A stretch of DNA of 64,000 nt from Cacajao melanocephalus (lineage: Eukaryota > Chordata > Mammalia > Primates > Pitheciidae), in contig CAUYLG010009201.1 of NCBI GenBank assembly GCA_963573385.1, positions 1 through 64,000 of the forward strand, in the 5' to 3' direction. The position numbers and the translations under genes are program-made. Of this stretch, positions 55,250 to 64,000 are shown piece after piece; positions within the stretch are counted from its first letter, which is position 1; each line of letters begins with the position of its first letter. A model generated the notes under the pieces. It did no database searches, was not told the DNA's origin, and saw nothing but the letters and a program-made list of their open reading frames with translations.

Positions 55250-55420
55250 CCTACTCAAGCCCTGGATAGTGCTAGATCATTAAGTCTTGGAATTGGATGG
55301 GACCTTGAGTCTGCTCTAATGCTTTCATGTTACATATGAGGAAATTGAAACCTAGTACTTAAAATTACTTGCCTCCGGCCATACAACTAGTAAATCGTAG
55401 AACTACAAATAAAACCATAT
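55250..55420 (-). mobile_element. MIR-like ancient repeat
   Basis: tacatatgaggaaattgaaa (55331-55350), cttgcctccggccatacaac (55368-55387) and tagtaaatcg follow the order of the MIR core in reverse complement. The left part (ttggatgggaccttgag, 55294-55310) suggests a related ancient repeat. Confidence 0.55.
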
Positions 55421-58400
55421 CTTCTAAAAGGTATATTCTTTTGACAGTATACTTCTTTCCCTTCACACAATGTTTATTTTACAATGGTAAAAGCATGTCA
55501 ATTTAAAATTGGATAAGAATAATATTGAAGGAACAACCTGATTTTTAACTTCTTTTCAAAAAATGACTTATTAACAAACTTGAAGTTACAAGCAGAAAGA
55601 GTAAGTATTGACCTCTTAAAATATTGGTTGCTCTCTTATAATGTAAATAATAATAACAAATACACTATTATGAGTCAAACCAGTAAGTAATAGCTAGTGT
55701 ATAAACTATTTCAGATATTAGAGACTTAATGCCATAAATAATTATGTCTCCCTCAAATCACAAGTGGATGATGGTTGCATAACTGTACTGGACAGATCTC
55801 TTCAGCGGCAATTGAGGGTAAAAATCTTCTTGTTTCATGCTGCCCCTTGCTCTCTTCTGGACTCCTTAAAATCTTGTGCTAGATTTTCTGCATTCATCTA
55901 GCCAGTGTGCAAAAGCAGAGATAAAGAGGATCCTGCAAACTCTTTAATGACCAGGTTTGGATTGATGCACATGATTTCTGACCACATTACATTTAGCCAG
56001 ACTCCAGTTACATGACTCAAATATAATTATAAGGAAGAATAAGGAAGATAATTTTTCAGTGTCTCCAGGAGTAGAAAATAAAATTGGTGAACATATTGGT
56101 ATTACAGACCTCAAACTAAACTCTATTTTGGTACAACCCAAAATGGAATAATACTCTAATAGTTAAAGTTATGCTTTTGATATATCAAAAGAATCCAAAC
56201 AAAATGAATGAAATTGTGGAATTTTTAAAAATGCATTTTAGAAACCTGTAAAATAAAGTTTATCTAAATACATATTAGTTTTGGGTTCACACAATTTACT
56301 CAGTTATGCATACCCAAATAATTCTATGCCAGCTGATTAGTAACTGTCATTCATATACCAGATGCTTTATATAATATCTGTGTTGCTTTAATGTGAACCT
56401 TTGGTATATTTTACTACATATGGCTAAGATCACAATTTGAAATGATAAAAATTGTATACCTTTTTCTGCTCTTCTTGAGGACTTAGTCAATTCCTGTGTA
56501 AACATTCATAAACCTTAAATATGACCTGTTTGCCTTCAGAAGAATTAACCAACTAAAAGGGGAAATTATTTCCTATCACTAAACATTCTAGTTAAAATGA
56601 ACTCAATGAATAGCCGATTTTTGGCATCAGAAGTTTGCTGTTGAAGCTCTTTATGTAAAGTACAAAACATTTTGTACCTTATTTATATGTTCTAATTGGT
56701 CATCTAAATAATAATTTGTAATAAATAATAATTTGCAATTGTAAAATATCAAAACCACAGAAAATAAAGCAATACTACAGACCTACTAGAATATTTACCT
56801 GGCTTATAAGCATCCTTTTTCTGTGGAAAATGACTGTTACTCATAGCACTGAACGCCCTTAAATCACATGTAATTATATGCCTCTGACCTCAGACTATAG
56901 CTGACTTGGCAATGACAAGACAGTGGAGACGATTTGAGCCAATTAGAATTTATCTCCTAAAAACACGAAGTGATTTATGGACTTAAAATTTAAGTTTTTG
57001 ATTTTATTTTTTAATTGTTGTATGGTTAAAAGTTTATAGCTTGAGCATAAAAATTGCGAAAATTTGGATTATCCATGTTCTGTCCTATGAGTTAAGTTAC
57101 TCAGAAAACGAATGCACAAAAAGAAAAAGACAGGAAGTTGATTTACAGGGAAAAACTTAAAATGTATAAAGATCCCTGGTTAATTTATCCAATGAATTAC
57201 TCTAGTTTCTGCCCAACATTGTGGTCTGTAATATTCCCTGTGGATTAATTACCTTATATTTATTGTTTAAATCTGGCCAAGAAGGTTTATTTATTTACGA
57301 TCAAAAGATATTTAACTGTAACAATTTTATTTCAAAACATCTCTCAGAAATGGGTAAGTTAATTACATGAAGAGGTATGCCTATTTAAGGTTACAGACAT
57401 TCTTTAATTTGCTTTGAACAATAAATATAATGAAGAGAGTTAGATCATATTAAGTAGAATAACAAAGCAGGAATAATGTTTGTCTTCAAAATTCTAAAAA
57501 GTCAAACACATTTTGAATTTCCAAGCATCACTTCAAACATCACTAATATTGAAGTGACTTACCTAAAATACTACATACATTTACATGCATTATAATATAT
57601 TATACACACACACATATATGTAATCTGTTTTCTGAATGATTTCCACATATTTATTGCCCTTGTTTCCTACTGAGAATTAAGCATATGTATAAGAAGAAAT
57701 GTATTGCCCAGAAGGCTTAAAGTGGTTGGAGAATTGGCCTGTAGAATTCATTAGGGGAAATCCTACTTTAGCTCATCCTGAATGAACCTTAGTACTAATG
57801 AAAAAACTTCTGGTCTCAAATTGCAGAACTGTAATCTTCTCTTAGTTATGAGCTATAATTGGTGAGTGGTTAATATTTGTGACTCTCAAAGAAAGGTACT
57901 ATCACTTGTTATTACCTTCACAAATACATGTAACAACGACATTCTTAATTCACTGGCAGGTTATGACATTTCAGTGTCATGGTTTGCTTAAAAGAAATGG
58001 GATAGCATTCTTAGTTATAAATGTGAACATTCCCCTAGCTAACAGGATTATAGCCGGAAATACTTCCCAAGGACAAAATTACAGCTGCCTATTCATTTAT
58101 CAGGGAGACAATTTTCTGTAAAGTGGACCTCTACACTATAGGTAGCAAAGAATGCAATTAATTAATTTTTAGACTTAAAATAAACACATCTTATTCAAGA
58201 AATTAATAATGCCAGGCAGGAAAGCCTATTATCATTTCTGAATGATATATTGGCTTTTAATAAAGACCAAACCATTAACAACAAAAAAATGAATCTAAAG
58301 AAAAAGCAATTCTTTTGCCAAATTAATAGTGCTTTTCTCCCTCCCCATTTTTTCTTAAAGAAAGCCAGATTTCCATTTAAATTCATTTCATTTAACATTT

Positions 58401-58604
58401 TACTGACTGTCACAACTTGCCCCTAGTGGCAGTAAAGAAGGTGTATTAATTGAATAGTAGTTTAGATGCTTTATGGTGTTCTTTAGTAAAGGCCTATCCT
58501 TAGCCTTGCCCTTCTCCCAGCTAGTCTTTCCTAATTCAAAGTAAAGAAATTGACTTTGTATAAAACCGTTGAGGAAACCATGGAAAGCTCTAGTTTTTAA
58601 AAGC
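55421..58604. other. Unassigned AT-rich sequence
   Basis: No gene or named repeat. A short TA/CA tract lies near 57592-57620. Small direct repeats of taataatttg occur at 56707-56735. Confidence 0.5.
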
Positions 58605-58672
58605 TTTTCCTTCCTTCTTTCCCTCCTTCCTTTTTACCTTCCTTCAGTCTTTCTTTCCTTTCTTTTTAACAG
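58605..58672. repeat. CT-rich tract (TTCC)n, imperfect
   Basis: Pyrimidine-rich imperfect array of CTTC/TTCC units. Confidence 0.85.
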
Positions 58673-60057
58673 GAGAGTCTCTCCTTGATGATCTAAGCTA
58701 AATTTAAACAAAATTCTACACCCTTGGGGCTGGTCCTGAAGGCTGCTTTCAAGATATTAACTCATGATCTCATCTGTTCCATTCATTATATTAGGAGTTA
58801 AAACATTCAAGGTAAGTAGCAATAAATGATGCAATGTTTAATTGTATTGTTTATCTTCACTGAATACAAATATACCCAGAGGTTCTGGTTTGTTAATCCT
58901 CAACTGAAAAAACCAAGCAAAGATGATACTATAAGAATAAAATTAAAACACCATCCCTTGAAAGATTTACCTTTGCAGGAAAGCAGAGATTACATTTTTC
59001 CTGTTTACCACCTTGGCAACACCAAGCCTCAGATGAAAAATAAAACTCCAAAGATAAAATATATAAATTTTCTGTGCATGCAAGGATGTACAATCAAAGA
59101 CAAACGTTTTCTTGTTTTTAGTATCTACATGATACTCTTTTGCATATTTCCACAACGGGCTCCTTACTTCCTCAGCTGATTTAACTAGAAATTGGAAAGT
59201 TTATGGAAGTCAATATTAAGGAGCCAACTTAAGCCATAAAGTTTTCATCCTCATAAATTCTATAATGTGTAGCTCTCTATATAAGATAGATTTACCTTTC
59301 TGGTTGTTATCTTGTTACTTTTAAGGTGTAAGCACATACATTTGCAATATATCATGTAGTAAAATTGGATTACTTGTATTTCATATTAATAGTTGGACAA
59401 AAGGGTAATTATATTCATATCTGGAAACTGAGTGTTTTTAACAGGAAAGAGAACACTTTCTGTAGAAAAAGAGCACCTTCCTTGTAGTCCAAATGTTTCT
59501 ATCTTTACCTTGGGTTGGCCGTTATATTGTTCTACAAAATGTGGGCCATCTGTTTGGGGCATAATCTGTCTGCTCTGATAAATGTAGAAATTGATCTGAG
59601 AAATTCCCTAGGTTCATCTCTGTTTAACTACTATTTTTTTTAATTCATCAAATTTATGCATGTTCATAGATTAAGAGGAAAAAAAGTCATAAACATTGCC
59701 ACCAGAAAGTAGAAGTCATTTTATGCCTACTCTCAGAAGTTATCACTTCCATATTTCCTTTAAGTTATTTATGTATTTGCCTCTATATCCATAAATAACG
59801 TAGTGCTTATTTTGATATTTCAAGGAAGAGCGTAAGCTATTGACTCCCTAGTGTGAAATAATGAGACCTGCCTCTCCTATTTTCTCCAGATCTAATGAAT
59901 ATAGTATTTATGAGTATTCTTTATTGAAAAATAATTTTTCAACAGGAAATAATTGTTGTTTTGTCCCATTTATTTAAATTTCTATTCATTTATTACTAAT
60001 TTATCATCACACACTCCAAAATATGTATGTGTGTTAATGGTTAATGTCTCTTGAATG
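58673..60057. other. Unassigned AT-rich sequence
   Basis: A 117-codon plus frame (58826-59179) is rich in Ile/Phe/Lys with no motif. No named repeat. Confidence 0.5.
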
Positions 60058-60058
60058 A

Positions 60059-60089
<31 letters not shown>
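60058..60089. repeat. (CA)n microsatellite
   Basis: About 15 CA units followed by a short TA run. Confidence 0.95.
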
Positions 60090-60092
<3 letters not shown>

Positions 60093-61049
60093 GTAAAATA
60101 CACAGTGGATTTTATATATGGAATGCTGAATAAACCCCTCACCCTCTATATCTGTGGTCTCTATGCTCGATTAAGATTCCAGCTGGAAGATAGTGCTTTA
60201 CCCTCTAGCTAGAAGATTGACACATCATGTCGAGGGTATTTTTCAGAGGAATCTATCTAGTCTAGAAAAAAGGACTTACTGATATTAACCTGGGAGTTCC
60301 CTAGGATAAGTCAACCAGACTAAAACTGAGTAAAGCCAATAGTCATTTCTCTCTCTATATATACATATGTATATGTACATATATGTCTGTGTGTATATAC
60401 ACACACTTGTATATATACATGCTTATATCTGTGTTTGTGTATATATTTTTTACTCCCTCAAAAACAAAACCAATCTACTTTTCTACTTGCTGGAGAAAAG
60501 ATGTTAACCTAGATAAAAGGAAATGAGATGCTGCTTCTTAAAAAGACTTTTAAATACCTCTCTTGTTTTTTTAACATCATCTCCTCTTGTATTTCAACAT
60601 TCCTGATGTTTATAATTCCCAGATTTTGGACCATTCCACAATTTATATAATAGTGATTTTGCCCCTCTCAATTAAACTAGCCTATCTTCATGTTATGAGT
60701 TAGTGCTATTCTATCTCCTTATGGCTATGTTTCAAAATTTGAATCCTGTCTCTTCTTTCTTTATTCTTTATTCTTTTTCTTGGGGGAGTGTGGAGGTTCA
60801 TGACATTTGTCTTTAACCTTCACTGTGAAGAAATAGAAACTTTTCTTTATAACTCATCATGTTTTTAAATTGAAAGCAAGGTATAGATTTTATCATAAGA
60901 ATGTTTTATGATGTTACCAAATTCACACCTGTAGAAGCCAGATTTTTATAAGTTCATGAATCATTAGGCTAAAAAAATCAAATTATTACATCAATATATG
61001 CACAAAAGGCATGTATATATATGTGTGTGTGTGTGTATATACATATAAG
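60090..61049. other. Unassigned AT-rich sequence with TA/TG arrays
   Basis: Degenerate TA/CA/TG arrays at about 60350-60450 and 61010-61047 (gtgtgtgtgtgtgta core). No gene seen. Confidence 0.55.
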
Positions 61050-62470
61050 TCTGTGACCAAATTTAACACCCCTTCTTGATAAAAAAAAACTCTCAGTATA
61101 TAGTAGGAACAGAGGATAACCTCAAATTGATAAAGAATATCTACAAAAAACCTACAGTTACTATACATCATTCTTAGTGTAAGAAATGAAGCATTCTCAT
61201 CAAGACTAGGAAGAAGGCATGGATGTTCTCTGTTGTCAGTCATTTTAAACATCATACTGGAGGTCCTAGCTAATGCACCAAGAAAAGTAAGTAAAAGGCA
61301 TATAGTTTAGGACAGAAGAAATAAAACTGTATTTAATAGCAGGTGACATGATGATCTGTATAAGAAATTCCGAAGAACCAACCAAAAACTTCCAAAATTA
61401 ATGCTATTGTTGCAATTCTATAGAATACAAGGTTAATACAGAAAAGCCAATCACTTTCCTATACACAAGCAATGAATAAGTAGAATTTTAATTTAATTAT
61501 AAAACCTCATTTATATTAGCACCAAAAAATAAAATACTTAGATAAAAATATGACAAAATATGAATAAGATTTAAATGAGGAAAACCATAAAATTCTGATG
61601 AAGAAAATCAAATAAAACATAAATGAAAAGATAACTCTATGTTAATAAATAGGAAGACTCTATATTGTTAAAATGTCACCTTTTTCCAACTTGATATATA
61701 GACTCAATAAAATCACAATTAAAATTCCAGAAAACTAGTTTATGGATATTAACAAGCTGATTCTAAAGACCAATAGCTAATATAATATTGAGGAAGAAGA
61801 ACAAAGTTGAAGGGCTGACACTACCCAACATCAAAAATTACAAAGAAGCTACAGTAGTCAAGGCAGTGTGGTACTAGTGAAAGAACAGACAAATAGATTA
61901 ATGAAACCAAATATAGATCTTAGAAGTAAACTCGATAAACATAATCAACTAACATTTGACAAAGGAGCAAAAACAATAAAACAGCAAAGATTGTCTTTTC
62001 AACAAATGTTGCTGGAAGAATTGGACATTCTTATGCAAAAAGAAAATAATTATATATATGAACCCAGACCTTACACCCTTCAGAAAAAGTAACTCTAAAT
62101 GGATCATAGACCTAAATATAAAATGTAAAACTATAAAACCTTAGATGATAACATAGGAGAAATACTAGATACTCATAGATATGGCAATGACTTTTAATGT
62201 ACATTATCAAAGGCAGATCTATTAAAAAATTTGGCACACTGGACTTTATTAAAATTAAAACCTTCTGCTCTATGAAATACAATGTCAAAAGAATAAGAAG
62301 ATAAGCCACAGACTGGGAGAACATAAAAAGACACAACTAATAACAGATTGTTACACAAAATATACAGAACACTTAAAACTGAAAAAAAAAAATAACAACA
62401 TCATTTAAAAATGAGCCCAAGACTTTAACAGACACCTAACAAAATAAGCTAAACAGAGAGAAAATAGGCC
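61050..62470 (+). mobile_element. Old L1M ORF2 fragment
   Basis: Colinear L1M ORF2: ctacaaaaaacctacagtta (61141-61160), tggaggtcctagctaatgca (61258-61277), atacaaggttaatacagaaa (61425-61444), ggaagactctatattgttaa (61651-61670), gtctttt and caacaaatgttgctggaaga (62000-62019), and aagccacagactgggagaac (62303-62322). Many stops. It ends near 62470, where a younger L1 begins. Confidence 0.88.
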
Positions 62471-62475
62471 ATACG

Positions 62476-63490
62476 ATTGCACTCTCAGCCTGGATGCTGT
62501 TGTATACTAATTTTTGTATATTGATTTTGTATGTTGAAACTTTACTAAAGTTGTTTATCAGTTCTAGGAGCCTTTTGGCAGAGTCTTTGGAACTTCCTAG
62601 ATATAGAATCATATTGTCAGTAAAGAAAGATAGTTTGGATTTTTTCCTGTCCTATTTGCATGCCCTTTATACCTTTCTTGACTGATTGCTCAGGCTAGTA
62701 GTCATGACTGTGAGCATTCTTCTCTTGTGCTAGTTCTTAAGGGGAATGGTTTGAGCTTTTGGCCATTCAGTATGATGACAGTGGGTTTGTCATACATGGC
62801 TTTTATTATTTTGAGGTATGTTTCTTCAATGCCTAGTCTGTTGACGGTTTTTTCATTAAGGGCGTTGGATTTTCTCAGAAGATTTTGGCCTCTACTGGAT
62901 CACATGACTTCTGCTTTTAATTCTGTCTAAGTAGTGAATCACATTTATTGATTTACGTATGTGGAACCAGCCTGGTATCGCAGGAATAAACCTGCTGGAT
63001 CATGTTGTACCACCATTTTGGTGTGCTGCTACATTTGTTTTGCTAATATATTGTTGGGAATTTTTGTATCTATGTTCATGAGAAATATTGGCCCAAATTT
63101 TCCTTTTTTCATTGTGTCTCTGCCAAACTTTGGTATCAGGCTGATGCAGACTTTGTAGAATGAGTCAGGGAGGAGCCGTTCCTCCTTGACTTCTTGAAGT
63201 AGTTTCGGTAGAATAGGTATCAGTTCTTGTTTGTACACTGGGTAGAATTCAGCTATGAATCTTACTAGTCTTTGGCTTTATTTTTTTTTTTGGTTGGTAG
63301 GTTTTTTAAATTACAAATTCAATTTCAAAAGTTGATATTGCCTATTCAGTGTTTCAGTCTCTTCCTGATTCAATATTGAAATATTGTGTCCTTCAAGGAA
63401 TTTATCCATTTCCTCTAGATTTTCTAATTTATATGCATAGAATTGGTCATAGTAGTTTCTGAGGATCTTTTGTGTTTTGGTGGGACCTTA
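62476..63490 (-). mobile_element. Younger L1 (L1P/L1PB-like): inverted 5' segment
   Basis: Antisense ORF2 RT region. Sense order runs from about 63490 (before and within early RT) to 62476 (past the RT core). Plus-strand landmarks: gttgaaactttactaaagtt (62533-62552), ggtatcaggctgatgcagac (63132-63151), ggaatttatccatttcctct (63398-63417). The next ORF2 segment lies immediately to the right in the opposite orientation, giving a twin-primed structure with 63491-64000. Confidence 0.88.
63029..63238 (-). pseudogene. L1 ORF2 reverse-transcriptase N-terminal remnant
   Basis: A 69-codon open stretch in the inverted segment. YKQELIPILPKL, PDSFYKVCISLIPK and FGPIFLMNIDTKIPN are decayed forms of the conserved early RT blocks. 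Too short to be functional, and the catalytic motif lies outside it. Confidence 0.85.
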
Positions 63491-64000
63491 CGACAGCAAC
63501 ACACACAAAAATGCACTATCTAAAAATACAGCTAACCAAGGTGGTAAAATATAAAGAGAACTACAAAGCAGTTCTGAGAAAAATCAGAGATAGTAAACCT
63601 TCCATGCTCATGAATTAGAAAAATCAATATTATTAAAATGGTTATACTGCCCAGTTATTTCAATCAAATCACCAATGTTATTATTCACAAAATTAGAAAA
63701 AGCTAATTAAAAATTCATGTGGAAGCAAAAAAGAACCTGGAGAGCCAGCATAATCCTCAGCAAAAAGAACAAAGCTGGAAGCATCACACTAACTGACTTC
63801 AAACTATACCACAAAGACACAGTAACCAGAACGCTTGATCCTAGTATGAAAATAAACACATGGACCAATGAAATAAAATAGAAAACTTAGAATTAAAGCC
63901 ACACATCTACAATCATGATCTCAATAAGGCTGACCAAAACAAGCAATGGGAAAATAACTCCTTCCTCAATGAATGATTTTGGGATAACTGGTTAGGCATA
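63491..64000 (+). mobile_element. Younger L1: direct 3' segment, continues past the window
   Basis: Sense ORF2 downstream of the inverted piece: aaatacagctaaccaaggtg (63523-63542), gaaaaatcaatattattaaa (63618-63637), aacaaagctggaagcatcac (63768-63787), and gataactggttaggcata at the window end. It should continue to a 3' UTR and poly(A) to the right. Confidence 0.92.

Noticed and set aside
54932..55339. 135-codon plus-strand frame, the longest in the window
   Set aside because: It starts within an MST-type LTR and runs into an ancient repeat. There is no family motif and the frame is explained by repeat sequence.
58826..59179. 117-codon plus-strand frame
   Set aside because: Ile/Lys/Phe-rich composition without motif; overlapped by an equally open antisense frame.

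Overview
This is a primate, almost certainly human, nuclear DNA window. It holds eight Alu elements, primate-age L1 (L1P-type) copies, two MADE1 mini-mariners, a mariner transposase fossil, MaLR and other retroviral LTRs, and older L1M, L2 and MIR debris in visibly AT-rich sequence. I see no convincing protein-coding exon, no tRNA or rRNA gene and no CRISPR. The open reading frames are short and fall either in transposon relics or in AT-rich sequence without family resemblance. The best description is an intergenic or deep intronic, L1-rich desert. Repeat family names come from recognising consensus sequence from memory; edges are good to about 10-30 bases unless a target-site duplication (TSD) is quoted.

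Layout: 1-1797 is an L1 3' end followed by another L1's ORF2, itself split by an Alu. 1.8-8.6 kb is mostly old AT-rich sequence with an L1M scrap, a MIR, a long CA microsatellite and a MaLR LTR. 8.6-11.7 kb is an old L1 split by a younger 5'-truncated L1. 12.1-12.9 kb holds an Alu and an L1M 3' end. 17.9-22.96 kb is a large minus-strand L1 block whose main element keeps its 5' UTR start but has lost ORF1. 28.0-29.05 kb is an L1M tail. 31.1-32.3 kb is a dead mariner transposase gene. 33.0-36.2 kb has two Alus and an unnamed LTR-like block. 38.2-38.9 kb has two MADE1 elements around an Alu. 39.6-40.8 kb contains a direct duplication of about 240 bp. 46.3-50.0 kb packs a MaLR LTR, a GC-rich solo LTR, an L1M body and an L1M 5' UTR with a degenerate minisatellite. 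50.7-51.6 kb is an Alu in an L2. 54.3-55.4 kb has MIRs around an MST-type LTR. 61.05-64.0 kb is an old L1M interrupted by a younger L1 with an inverted 5' segment that runs off the window.

Nothing here works together as a pathway. The biology is the history of retrotransposition: nested insertions, twin-priming inversion, internal deletions and one local duplication. I did not find an undescribed functional system. The items most worth checking are the 39.6/40.8 kb duplication, the inverted L1 at the right edge, the 5' UTR-ORF2 chimera near 22.46 kb, the 60-bp element shared by 30.1 and 34.9 kb, the unrecognised 109-codon frame at 50.0-50.4 kb, and the hairpin at 33.67 kb.
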